From NCBI RefSeq assembly GCF_030731595.1, contig NZ_JANQTS010000069.1, positions 1 through 45,240 on the forward strand: a stretch of DNA of 45,240 nucleotides, read 5' to 3'. The notes beneath the pieces are model-generated. The model saw only the letters and a program-made list of their open reading frames with translations, was not told the origin of the DNA and ran no database searches. The stretch is from Yoonia sp. Its GTDB lineage: Bacteria; Pseudomonadota; Alphaproteobacteria; Rhodobacterales; Rhodobacteraceae. This document shows, one piece after another, positions 1-7,873 of this stretch. Both the position numbers and the translations under genes were made by a program. Every line of letters begins with the position of its first letter. The stretch's first letter is position 1.

Positions 1-282
1 GATGCATTCTTTGGGGCCATGTCCGATCCGACCCGTCGTGCGGTGATCGAACGGCTGGCCGCGGGACCTGCGAGCGTCAGTGAACTGCACGCCCCGCACA
101 GCATAGCCCTGCCCACCTTCATGCGGCACCTGCGGGTGCTGGAAGACACCGGCATCGTCAGGTCGATCAAGAAAGGGCGGGTTCGCACCTGCATGATTGA
201 ACCGACCCCTCTGATTGCCGCGCAGGGCTGGCTCGCATGGCAGCACGAGATTTGGGAAAACCGCACAGATGGGCCCGAATGA
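1..282 (+). CDS. ArsR-family winged-helix transcriptional regulator, 5'-truncated by the window edge
   Basis: The reading frame is open from base 1 (D-A-F-F-G-A-M-S-D-P-T-R-R), so the ATG at 19 is probably internal and the true start lies upstream of the window. The visible 93 residues match the ArsR/SmtB fold: an SDPTRRAVIERLA first helix, then a recognition region around PTFMRHLRVLEDTGIV and a basic wing (SIKKGRVRTCMIEP). Members of this subfamily that carry the DPTRR opening often sit beside ATPase/SRPBCC genes, but no such neighbour is visible here. No cysteine metal-binding box is seen in the remaining part, so metal sensing is not supported. The next gene is xdhA 171 bases downstream on the same strand; whether this regulator controls it cannot be told. 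Confidence 0.8.
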   Translation, partial: DAFFGAMSDPTRRAVIERLAAGPASVSELHAPHSIALPTFMRHLRVLEDTGIVRSIKKGRVRTCMIEPTPLIAAQGWLAWQHEIWENRTDGPE

Positions 283-385
283 GACGTCCAAAGATTGGGC
301 AAAGTGGGATAAACTGTGCATGTTCCCGCCAATCCTCTCTTGCCAAACGCCGCTGACCCCGCTTTCATGCATCAACGAACCGAGG

Positions 386-412
386 CAGATGTCTACGTCG
401 CATCGACATCTG
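386..412. promoter_or_regulatory. 8-bp perfect inverted repeat upstream of xdhA
   Basis: CAGATGTC (386-393) and GACATCTG (405-412) are exact reverse complements separated by 11 nt, about 42 nt before the xdhA start. It could be an operator for a regulator of the purine operon or a hairpin in the xdhA leader. There is no T-run after it, so it is not an obvious terminator for the upstream regulator gene. Function is not known. Confidence 0.4.
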
Positions 413-453
413 GTCACCCTCGTATCATCCGGTAAGGCGGCAGGTTTTACACT

Positions 454-1809
454 ATGGACGTGACGTTTCTTCTCAACGGGGAAACCGTGCAGGTCGACGC
501 GGACCCGACGCGCACCCTGCTGGACTGGCTGCGCGAAGACCGCGCGCTTTGCGGGACCAAGGAAGGCTGCAACGAAGGAGATTGCGGCGCTTGCACCGTG
601 ATGGTGACCGATGAACGTGGGCCAAAGGCGCTGAACGCCTGCATCCTGTTCTTGCCGCAACTGCACGGCAAAGCGGTCCGCACTGTCGAGGGGATCAGCG
701 GGCCGGATGGCACCTTGCATCCCGTGCAAAAGGCGATGGTGGACCATCACGGATCACAATGCGGGTTCTGCACACCGGGGTTTATTGCGTCGATGGCCAC
801 GGCCCATTTGCAAGGCCGCACGGATCACGACGATGTGCTGGCAGGCAACCTGTGCCGCTGCACCGGCTATGCCCCCATCGTGCGGGCGGCAATCGCGGCA
901 GAGGCTTCACCGAGCCCTGAGTGGATGCGAGACGCAGCCCCGCAAGTGGCCAGCCAACCCTATACGCCGGACAGTCTGGACCAACTGGCTGACTGGTATG
1001 CCGCCAACCCTGATGCGACGCTGGTTGCTGGGGCCACAGATGTGGGGCTTTGGGTGACAAAGCAGCTGCGCGATTTACCAAGCGTGGCCTTTCTGAACCG
1101 CTGCGCCGATCTGCGCGAGATCACCGTCGGCGCGGAAAACATCCACTTTGGCGCTGCTGTCACAATGACCGAAGCTCTGGCTGTCCTGCGCGAGTACCAC
1201 CCGTCTTATGCGGAAATGGTCCGCCGCTATGGGTCAGAACAAGTGCGCAATGCCGCCACCATCGGCGGCAATATCGCCAACGGATCTCCCATCGGGGACA
1301 ATCCACCTGCGCTGATTGCTTTGGGGGCGACCTTGCACCTGCGCCACGGCAGCCAGACCCGTGATTTGCCGATCGCGGATTTCTTTATCGCCTATGGCAA
1401 GCAGGACCGGCAGCCGGGTGAGTTGGTCACAGGCGTGACGATCCCGAAATCTGCCCCCGATCTGCGCTGCTACAAAGTATCCAAACGCTTTGATCAGGAT
1501 ATTTCTGCCGTCTGCGGCTGTTTCAACATCGCGGTCGTCGGTGGCACGGTGACTTCGGCCCGCATCGCCTTTGGTGGGATGGCCGGAACACCACTGCGGG
1601 CAGCAAGTGTCGAGGGGGCGCTGATCGACCAGCCTTGGACGCCGGAAACAGTCGCCAAAGCCGCCGCGCAATTCAGCAGCGATTACACGCCCATGTCGGA
1701 CATGCGGGCAAGCGCCGCTTACCGGCTCCGGATCGCGGAAAACCTGCTGCATCGGTACTTTGCCGAAACGACAGGGCAGGCGACATCCGTGTTGGAGGTG
1801 ACACCATGA
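454..1809 (+). CDS. xdhA: Xanthine dehydrogenase small subunit (2Fe-2S and FAD domains)
   Basis: XdhA passes electrons from the molybdenum site through two 2Fe-2S clusters to FAD and NAD+ during hypoxanthine/xanthine oxidation in the cytoplasm. The 451-residue protein has a plant-ferredoxin-type cluster site near the N-terminus (C39, C44, C47 in GCNEGDCGAC, then C63). A second cluster site has C103 and C106 in QCGFC and C134 and C136 in LCRCTGY. A FAD-binding domain follows from about residue 160, with VAGATDVGLW and QVRNAATIGGNIANGSP. Length is close to that of the Rhodobacter capsulatus type XdhA. ATG at 454 begins the ferredoxin strand directly (MDVTFLLNGE); the ribosome site is weak. The stop overlaps the xdhB start as ATGA, which implies translational coupling in a two-subunit enzyme. 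Confidence 0.96.
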   Translation: MDVTFLLNGETVQVDADPTRTLLDWLREDRALCGTKEGCNEGDCGACTVMVTDERGPKALNACILFLPQLHGKAVRTVEGISGPDGTLHPVQKAMVDHHGSQCGFCTPGFIASMATAHLQGRTDHDDVLAGNLCRCTGYAPIVRAAIAAEASPSPEWMRDAAPQVASQPYTPDSLDQLADWYAANPDATLVAGATDVGLWVTKQLRDLPSVAFLNRCADLREITVGAENIHFGAAVTMTEALAVLREYHPSYAEMVRRYGSEQVRNAATIGGNIANGSPIGDNPPALIALGATLHLRHGSQTRDLPIADFFIAYGKQDRQPGELVTGVTIPKSAPDLRCYKVSKRFDQDISAVCGCFNIAVVGGTVTSARIAFGGMAGTPLRAASVEGALIDQPWTPETVAKAAAQFSSDYTPMSDMRASAAYRLRIAENLLHRYFAETTGQATSVLEVTP

Positions 1810-4193
1810 GTGTCGCCAAACCGCTGCCCCATGATGCCGCAACCCTGCATGTGACAGGGGCCGCACGCTATATCGACGATATTCCGACACCCGCAGGCAC
1901 GCTGCATCTGGCCTTTGGCATGGCCCAGATTGCACGCGGACAGATCACGGCGATGACCCTTGATGCCGTCCGGCGCGCACAAGGTGTTGTGGCGGTCCTG
2001 ACGGCGGATGATCTGCCTTTTGCCAACGATGTCTCGCCCTCGGCCCATGACGAGCCGCTTTTGGCCACGGGCGCGATCCACTATCTTGGGCAGCCGGTGT
2101 TCATGGTCGTCGCTGATAGCCACCTCAACGCCCGCAAGGCCGCGCGGCTGGGCCAGATCACATATGCCGAAGACACGCCGATCCTGACGATTGACGACGC
2201 CATGGCGGCCGAAAGCCGGTTCGAGGAGGGCCCGCGCATCTGGACCAAGGGCGATGTGGATCAGGCGCTTGCTGCGGCCCCGCACCGTCTGCAAGGCCAG
2301 ATCGAGATGGGCGGGCAGGAACATTTCTATCTTGAAGGCCAAGCCGCCCTTGCTCTGCCACAAGAAGGCGGCGACATGGTCGTGCATAGCTCGACCCAGC
2401 ATCCGACCGAGATCCAGCATAAGGTCGCTGATGCACTCGGGCTGCCGATGCACGCGGTGCGCTGCGAGGTCCGCCGGATGGGTGGCGGCTTTGGCGGCAA
2501 GGAAAGTCAGGGCAATGCGCTGGCAGTCGGTTGTGCAGTCGCGGCCCGACTGACGGGGCGACCCTGCAAAATGCGCTATGACCGTGACGACGATATGATG
2601 ATCACCGGCAAGCGGCATGATTTTCGCATCAGCTATGATGTCGGGTTTGACGGTGAGGGGCGGGTTGCCGGACTTGATTTCACCCAGATGACCCGCTGTG
2701 GCTGGGCCTTGGACCTGTCCTTGCCTGTTGCCGACCGCGCGATGCTGCATGCCGATAATGCCTATCATCTGCCCCATGCGCGGATCACGTCACACAGGCT
2801 CAAGACCAATACCCAATCTGCCACCGCCTATCGCGGGTTCGGCGGGCCACAGGGTGTTTTGGGGATCGAGCGGGTGATGGATCATATCGCAGCCAGCCTT
2901 GGGCTTGATCCGGTGGTGGTCCGCGCGCGGAATTACTATGCGGCGATGGATGCAGGGGGGCTGTCTGCCCCCCGCGCTGCGCGCGCCCCCGAAGGTATTT
3001 CAGAACAAAAGAAGCCCGGCACAGGCGTGCGGTTCGGCGGCGCGCATTCGCCGCAGGTTGAGGTGCAGACCACGCCTTATCACATGCCGGTCAAGGACTT
3101 TATTCTGCATGAGATGACCGAAGCCTTGCTTGTCTCTTCGGACTATCACGCACGCCGTGCTGCTATTGCTGATTGGAATGCGGGCCAGCGCATTTTGAAG
3201 AAAGGTATCGCGTTCAGTCCGGTGAAGTTCGGGATTTCCTTTACCCTGACGCACCTCAATCAGGCGGGCGCTTTGGTGCATGTCTATCAGGATGGCTCCG
3301 TGCATCTGAACCATGGTGGCACCGAAATGGGCCAAGGGCTGTTCCAGAAGGTCGCACAGGTGGCCGCGCATCGGTTCGGGATTGATGTGGGGGCTGTGAA
3401 GATCACCGCCACTGACACGGGCAAAGTCCCCAATACATCGGCGACCGCCGCTTCCTCTGGCACGGATCTCAACGGGATGGCTGTGGCCAATGCCTGCGAT
3501 AGCATCCGCGACCGCATTGCCGTCTGTCTTGCGGACCTCCACCAGACGACACCCGACACGGTCCGCTTTGAAGATGGCCGCGTCCAGATAGGCAATGCGG
3601 ATATGTCTTTTGCGCAAGCCGCGCAGACCGCCTATCTGAACCGAGTGAGCCTCTCCGCGACCGGATTTTATAAGACTCCTGATCTGGCTTGGGACCGGAT
3701 CAAGGGCACCGGCACCCCGTTTTTCTATTTTGCCCAAGGCGCTGCTGTCACAGAGGTGGTCATTGATACGCTGACAGGCGAGAACCGTATTCTGCGCACC
3801 GATCTGCTGCATGATGCCGGCGCATCGCTCAACCCTGCTTTGGATATCGGGCAGATTGAGGGCGGCTATGTCCAAGGTGCGGGTTGGCTGACCACCGAAG
3901 AACTGGTCTGGGATGCCAAGGGCAGGTTGCGCACCCATGCGCCGGCAACCTACAAGATCCCCGCCTGTTCGGACCGTCCAGATATCTTCAACGTGGCCCT
4001 TTGGGATCAACCCAACCCGGCACAGACGATTTACCGCTCTAAGGCTGTGGGCGAGCCACCTTTTATGCTGGGCATTTCGGCCTTTCTGGCGCTGTCTGAT
4101 GCGGTGGCCGCCTGTGGCCCCGCCTACCCTGATTTGCAGGCCCCTGCGACTGCCGAGGAAATCCTGCGTGCCATTGGGCGGGCCCGCGCATGA
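1806..4193 (+). CDS. xdhB: Xanthine dehydrogenase large (molybdenum cofactor-binding) subunit, with an in-frame extra segment
   Basis: This subunit carries the molybdopterin cofactor and hydroxylates hypoxanthine and xanthine. ATG at 1806 was chosen because it overlaps the xdhA stop (ATGA) and starts MSVAKPLPHD; an open frame extending upstream to 1635 lies inside xdhA. The 795-residue protein shows the expected cofactor motifs: RMGGGFGGKE, the substrate-arginine loop TAYRGFGGPQG, HLNHGGTEMGQGLFQKV, and KAVGEPPFMLG, whose glutamate at about residue 750 is the catalytic base of this family. Odd feature: between RNYYAAMDA and QTTPYHMPVKDF there are about 40 residues, rich in G, A, P and R, that are unlike the rest. 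They coincide with a GC-rich hairpin repeat at 2955-3016. The frame remains open, so the enzyme is probably still made; whether activity is altered is unknown. Confidence 0.95.
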   Translation: MSVAKPLPHDAATLHVTGAARYIDDIPTPAGTLHLAFGMAQIARGQITAMTLDAVRRAQGVVAVLTADDLPFANDVSPSAHDEPLLATGAIHYLGQPVFMVVADSHLNARKAARLGQITYAEDTPILTIDDAMAAESRFEEGPRIWTKGDVDQALAAAPHRLQGQIEMGGQEHFYLEGQAALALPQEGGDMVVHSSTQHPTEIQHKVADALGLPMHAVRCEVRRMGGGFGGKESQGNALAVGCAVAARLTGRPCKMRYDRDDDMMITGKRHDFRISYDVGFDGEGRVAGLDFTQMTRCGWALDLSLPVADRAMLHADNAYHLPHARITSHRLKTNTQSATAYRGFGGPQGVLGIERVMDHIAASLGLDPVVVRARNYYAAMDAGGLSAPRAARAPEGISEQKKPGTGVRFGGAHSPQVEVQTTPYHMPVKDFILHEMTEALLVSSDYHARRAAIADWNAGQRILKKGIAFSPVKFGISFTLTHLNQAGALVHVYQDGSVHLNHGGTEMGQGLFQKVAQVAAHRFGIDVGAVKITATDTGKVPNTSATAASSGTDLNGMAVANACDSIRDRIAVCLADLHQTTPDTVRFEDGRVQIGNADMSFAQAAQTAYLNRVSLSATGFYKTPDLAWDRIKGTGTPFFYFAQGAAVTEVVIDTLTGENRILRTDLLHDAGASLNPALDIGQIEGGYVQGAGWLTTEELVWDAKGRLRTHAPATYKIPACSDRPDIFNVALWDQPNPAQTIYRSKAVGEPPFMLGISAFLALSDAVAACGPAYPDLQAPATAEEILRAIGRARA
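2955..3016 (+). repeat. GC-rich hairpin repeat inserted in frame within xdhB
   Basis: The segment opens with a perfect 7-bp hairpin, GGGGGGC (2955-2961), loop TGTCT, GCCCCCC (2967-2973). A GCGC-type palindromic tract follows, then GCCCCCGAAGGTATTTC and GAACAAAAGAAG. I recall this layout (G/C hairpin, GCGC tract, then CCCCGGnGTATTT and an A/G-rich tail) as a common intergenic or gene-end repeat in Rhodobacteraceae; that is memory, not a search. Here it encodes roughly residues 384-404 of XdhB (GLSAPRAARAPEGISEQKK). A shorter match to the GTATTT part lies on the opposite strand near 29078-29101. Confidence 0.6.
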
Positions 4194-4930
4194 GCGATGC
4201 GATCCGGATCACGATCACCAAGACCGCAGGGTCGGTCCCCCGCGAGGCCGGCACGCAGATGCTCGTTTGGGCCGAGCGGACCGAAGGCACGATCGGCGGC
4301 GGCGCGCTGGAATGGGAGGCGATGGCCGAGGCCCGCAGGATGTTGCAAGACGGGCGCGCAGAACACACTGCGCGGATACCTTTGGGTCCCAATTTGGGGC
4401 AATGTTGCGGCGGCTCCGTCAGCCTTTTGTGGGAACGTGCTGAAGAGATGGCCGCCCCGCCTGCACGCCCTTTGTGGATCTATGGCGCAGGGCATGTGGG
4501 GCGTGCGCTGGTGCATGTGATGGCGCCGCTCCCAGATTTTGCGATCACTTGGGTGGATACCCATCCAGAGCGCTTTCCCCAGACTGGCGTGACGACATTG
4601 GTTGCCCGCGATCCGGCACTGGTGGTGAAACATGCGCCGCCCGAGGCGGACCATCTGATCCTGACCTACAGCCACGAGATTGACCTTGCCCTGTGTCATG
4701 CTGTTCTGTCGCACCCGTTCCACAGCGCAGGGCTGATCGGGTCGGCGACGAAATGGGCGCGCTTCAAGACACGGCTGGCCGCCTTGGGGCATGCCCCCGC
4801 CCAAATCTCGCGCATCGCCTGTCCGATCGGTGATCCGGGCCTTGGAAAACATCCCGCGGCGATTGCACTTGGCGTCGCAACTGCCATGATCAACCCCGAA
4901 GGACGCCAGACAAAGGAACGCACCGCATGA
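4190..4930 (+). CDS. xdhC: XdhC-type xanthine dehydrogenase accessory protein (molybdenum cofactor maturation and insertion)
   Basis: XdhC binds the molybdenum cofactor, promotes its sulfuration and delivers it to XdhB; it is not part of the final enzyme. The 246-residue protein has the XdhC/CoxI N-terminal domain (GSVPREAGTQMLVW, then EGTIGGGALEWEAM, and a cysteine pair in NLGQCCGGSVSLLW). A C-terminal Rossmann-like domain follows with LWIYGAGHVGRALV and a second conserved stretch, HAGLIGSATK-like (HSAGLIGSATKWARF). The start overlaps the xdhB stop (ATGA) and the stop overlaps the ATPase start (ATGA), so it is translationally linked on both sides. This order, xdhA-B-C then a purine transporter, supports one transcription unit. 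Confidence 0.93.
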   Translation: MSDAIRITITKTAGSVPREAGTQMLVWAERTEGTIGGGALEWEAMAEARRMLQDGRAEHTARIPLGPNLGQCCGGSVSLLWERAEEMAAPPARPLWIYGAGHVGRALVHVMAPLPDFAITWVDTHPERFPQTGVTTLVARDPALVVKHAPPEADHLILTYSHEIDLALCHAVLSHPFHSAGLIGSATKWARFKTRLAALGHAPAQISRIACPIGDPGLGKHPAAIALGVATAMINPEGRQTKERTA

Positions 4931-6450
4931 CCGAACCGCTTTTGCGCTTGTCCGGCCTGACCAAAGCCTATCCGGGCGTTGTCGCCAACAAGGACGTGTC
5001 GTTTGATATCGGGCGGGGCGAGGTGCATGCGCTTTTGGGCGAAAACGGGGCGGGCAAGTCGACGCTGGTCAAGACGATCTATGGGCTGGTGAAACCGGAT
5101 AGCGGTACGATGTTGCTGGAAGGCCAAAGCTTTCAGCCCCCAGAACCCCGTGCCGCGCGGGCCGCTGGTGTGGCGATGGTGTTCCAGCACTTTTCGCTTT
5201 TTGATGCGATGAATGTGGCGGAAAACATTGCCCTTGGCATGGAAAATCCCCCGCCACAGGCCGAGATTGCAGCCCAAGTGCGGGCGGTGTCCGATCAATA
5301 CGGGTTGCCGCTTGATCCCACCCGCATCGTGGGCGAGCTTTCTGCCGGGGAACGCCAGCGTGTCGAGATCATTCGCTGTCTGCTGCAAGACCCCAAGCTT
5401 TTGATCATGGATGAACCAACTTCGGTCCTGACCCCGCAAGAGGTGGCGATCCTGTTCGAGACCCTGCGCAAACTGAGCGCCGAGGGCACCGCGATCCTTT
5501 ATATCTCGCATAAGCTGGAGGAAATTCGCGCGCTTTGCGACAATGCCACGGTGCTGCGTCTGGGTCAGGTCGTTGGTACGTGTGATCCGCGCGCAACCTC
5601 CGCCCGCGAGATGGCGGAACTGATGGTGGGCACGGTCTTGCATGTGCCGGAAAAGGCCGCGCGCCCGATGGGGGACGTGATCCTGTCGCTCAAGGGATTA
5701 AGCGCCAAGGCCCCGCACCGGTTTGGCACTGCTTTGCGCGATATCAATCTGGAGGTCCGCAAGGGTGAGGTGCTGGGCATCGGTGGCGTGGCTGGCAATG
5801 GGCAGGACGAACTGGTCGCGGCCTTGTCGGGCGAAATGAAAACCGCCTCTGCCATGGTAACCTTTAAGGGGCAACCCATTGGTCATTTGTCCCCCAATCC
5901 ACGCCGCAAATTGGGGCTGCTGGCCGCCCCCGAGGAACGGATGGGCCATGCCGCGGCCCCTGATATGAGCCTGACCGAGAATGCGATCCTGACCGCGATG
6001 ACCCGTCAAAAGCTGACCAGTCGCGGGTTCTTGCACTGGGCCCAGGCGCGGCGCTTTGCCGAAGGGGTCATCAAGACCTTCGACGTCCGCACCCCCGGCC
6101 CTCAGAATGCTGCGCGGTCTTTATCAGGCGGGAATTTGCAGAAATTCGTCATCGGACGCGAGATCATGCAGGACCCCGAGGTTCTGATCGTGAACCAACC
6201 CACTTGGGGCGTCGATGCCTCTGCGGCGGCGGCGATCCGGCAAGCGCTGCTGGATCTGGCCGCCAAAGGCACGGCAGTGATCGTGATCAGTCAGGACCTT
6301 GATGAGTTGATGGAAATATCGGACCGTTTTGCCGCCTTGAACGAAGGCCGCTTGTCCGCACCCCGCCCTGCCGCCGGTCTGACTGTCGACGAGATCGGCC
6401 TGATGCTGGGTGGCGCGCATGACATGGAGGTGGCGCATGTTGATGCTTGA
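4927..6450 (+). CDS. ATP-binding protein of a BMP-family (purine/nucleoside-type) ABC importer
   Basis: A 507-residue protein with two fused ABC domains, as in the sugar/nucleoside importers of the BMP group. The first half has a full Walker A (GENGAGKST), a Q-loop (MVFQHFSLFD), signature ELSAGERQRVEI, and Walker B LLIMDEPTSVL. The second half has a degenerate P-loop (GVAGNGQDEL), the usual asymmetry in this family, followed by SLSGGNLQKFVIGRE and VLIVNQPTWGVD. It starts by ATGA overlap with xdhC and ends 14 bases inside the first permease gene. Linkage to xdhABC suggests that the imported substrate is a nucleobase or nucleoside (inference; riboflavin-type substrates also occur in BMP systems). 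Confidence 0.92.
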   Translation: MTEPLLRLSGLTKAYPGVVANKDVSFDIGRGEVHALLGENGAGKSTLVKTIYGLVKPDSGTMLLEGQSFQPPEPRAARAAGVAMVFQHFSLFDAMNVAENIALGMENPPPQAEIAAQVRAVSDQYGLPLDPTRIVGELSAGERQRVEIIRCLLQDPKLLIMDEPTSVLTPQEVAILFETLRKLSAEGTAILYISHKLEEIRALCDNATVLRLGQVVGTCDPRATSAREMAELMVGTVLHVPEKAARPMGDVILSLKGLSAKAPHRFGTALRDINLEVRKGEVLGIGGVAGNGQDELVAALSGEMKTASAMVTFKGQPIGHLSPNPRRKLGLLAAPEERMGHAAAPDMSLTENAILTAMTRQKLTSRGFLHWAQARRFAEGVIKTFDVRTPGPQNAARSLSGGNLQKFVIGREIMQDPEVLIVNQPTWGVDASAAAAIRQALLDLAAKGTAVIVISQDLDELMEISDRFAALNEGRLSAPRPAAGLTVDEIGLMLGGAHDMEVAHVDA

Positions 6451-7513
6451 AAAACGTCCACAGCCGTCGCGGGCCTGGACCTATGCCACGCCGGTTCTGG
6501 CGGTTGTGCTGACCATGCTATGTGGCGGGTTGTTGTTTGCAGCCCTTGGCCAAGACCCGTTCGAGACGATTCGCACGATTTTTCTGGATCCTCTGTTTTC
6601 CGAATTTGCCTGGTTCTATCGCCCGCAGCTTTTGATCAAGGGCGCGCCTTTGGTGCTGATCGCGATTGGCCTGTCATTCGGGTTTCGGGCGGGCATCTGG
6701 AACATTGGTGCTGAAGGTCAGTATATCGTCGGCGCGATCTGTGGTGCGGCGGTCGGTCTGGCGTTTTTTCCGCTCGAAAGCTTCATCATCTTTCCGCTAA
6801 TGGTCCTTGCGGGTGCCGTTGGTGGCCTGCTTTGGGCGATGATTCCGGGTTTCTTGCGGGTCCGGTTCGGGACCAATGAAATTCTGGTGTCACTGATGCT
6901 GGTCTATGTGGCCGAGCAATTGCTGGCCTCGATGGCTCTGGGCACCTTGCGCAACCCCGACGGCATGGGCTTTCCAGGCAGCCGGAACCTTGCGCAATAT
7001 CCATCTGCGACAAGTTGGATCAATCAATCTGCGGGCATGCATTGGGGCGTCGTGACCGGCTTTATCGCGGTGATCTTTGCCTATATCGCCCTGTCGCGCC
7101 ATATTTTCGGGTTCAACGTCCGCTTGTCGGGACAAAGTCCGCGTGCGGCGAAATTTGCCGGTGTGAACCCCGGCAAACTCGTTCTGATCTGCATGGGTAT
7201 TTCCGGTGCTTTGGCAGGGCTTGCGGGACTTTTTGAAGTGTCCGGACCCGCAGGCCAAGTCAGCATTGATTTCGGCGCAGGCTATGGGTTCACCGCGATC
7301 ATCGTGGCGTTTCTGGGCCGGTTGCATCCGGTGGGTATTCTGCTCGCAGGTGGGTTGATGGCGCTCACCTATATCGGCGGCGAGATCGCGCAATCCAATC
7401 TCGGCCTGCCGGTGGCTGCGATCCAGCTTTTGCAGGGGATGCTTTTGTTCTTCCTCTTGGCGGTGGATGTGCTGACCAATTACCGGGTCAACTGGGGGAG
7501 GCAACCGGCATGA
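6437..7513 (+). CDS. ABC importer permease, subunit 1 (BMP-type nucleoside/purine system)
   Basis: A 358-residue inner-membrane permease of the BPD_transp_2 type used with BMP binding proteins. It is strongly hydrophobic throughout, with about ten predicted spans. Recognisable family segments include GLSFGFRAGIWNIGAEGQY (the FN/WNIGAEGQ motif), VRFGTNEILVSLMLVY and the loop SGQSPRAAKFAGVNPGK, which resembles the EAA-type coupling loop. ATG at 6437 was chosen because GGAGG (6426-6430) lies six bases upstream; it overlaps the ATPase stop. The gene ends with an ATGA overlap to a small membrane-protein gene. Together with the permease at 7874 it would form a heterodimeric channel. Confidence 0.92.
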   Translation: MLMLEKRPQPSRAWTYATPVLAVVLTMLCGGLLFAALGQDPFETIRTIFLDPLFSEFAWFYRPQLLIKGAPLVLIAIGLSFGFRAGIWNIGAEGQYIVGAICGAAVGLAFFPLESFIIFPLMVLAGAVGGLLWAMIPGFLRVRFGTNEILVSLMLVYVAEQLLASMALGTLRNPDGMGFPGSRNLAQYPSATSWINQSAGMHWGVVTGFIAVIFAYIALSRHIFGFNVRLSGQSPRAAKFAGVNPGKLVLICMGISGALAGLAGLFEVSGPAGQVSIDFGAGYGFTAIIVAFLGRLHPVGILLAGGLMALTYIGGEIAQSNLGLPVAAIQLLQGMLLFFLLAVDVLTNYRVNWGRQPA

Positions 7514-7854
7514 GCTTTGATGATATCGTCAATGGCGTATCGCGACCTTTGATCGGGTTCTTTTTGGGAATGGCTCTGGGCTACACCGTCGAACTGGCGG
7601 GATCGACCGGTTGGTGGATTGCCCTGAGTTTCGCCGCATTTGTCGCTTTTCTCTTTGGCCTCGTCATACTGTTTGACAATGCGTTGCGCCGCTTTTTTGA
7701 CCGTATTGGATGGGGAACAGGTGTGATGGCCGCCAAGAACAAGGCAAGAGCCGGAACATCACATTGGTTCGTTCGATTCGGCTGGATCTTCGGCCTGATT
7801 GCGGGCTTCGGTGCCGTCTTTGTTTTACCCAAGGAGGCTTTGGCATGGCTTTAA
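7510..7854 (+). CDS. Small membrane protein of unknown function lodged between the two ABC permease genes
   Basis: A 114-residue protein that I do not recognise. It has two hydrophobic spans near the N-terminus (about residues 12-30 and 34-56, the second with WWIALSFAAFVAFLFGLVIL). A basic loop follows (DNALRRFFDRIGWG, then KNKARAGTSHW), and a third span ends at the C-terminus (WIFGLIAGFGAVFVL). The start overlaps the permease stop (ATGA), so it is made with the transporter, and the second permease begins 19 bases after its stop. Classical BMP-type importers are described with one ATPase, two permeases and one binding protein, so this is an extra component: perhaps an assembly or regulatory subunit, perhaps incidental. 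Confidence 0.8.
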   Translation: MSFDDIVNGVSRPLIGFFLGMALGYTVELAGSTGWWIALSFAAFVAFLFGLVILFDNALRRFFDRIGWGTGVMAAKNKARAGTSHWFVRFGWIFGLIAGFGAVFVLPKEALAWL

Positions 7855-7873
7855 CACGACGGGTGCACTGCTG

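Noticed and set aside
283-453. Purine or molybdenum-cofactor riboswitch before xdhA
   Set aside because: Only a simple inverted repeat is visible; I could not recognise the conserved core of any known riboswitch.
2940-3060. Frameshift or sequencing error in xdhB
   Set aside because: The frame is open across the segment and family motifs continue on both sides, so an in-frame insertion explains it better.
1719-4010. Long minus-strand open frames opposite xdhB (about 350 and 336 codons)
   Set aside because: They lie antisense to a confident gene, show no family motif, and have Cys-, His- and Arg-rich composition typical of high-GC shadow frames.
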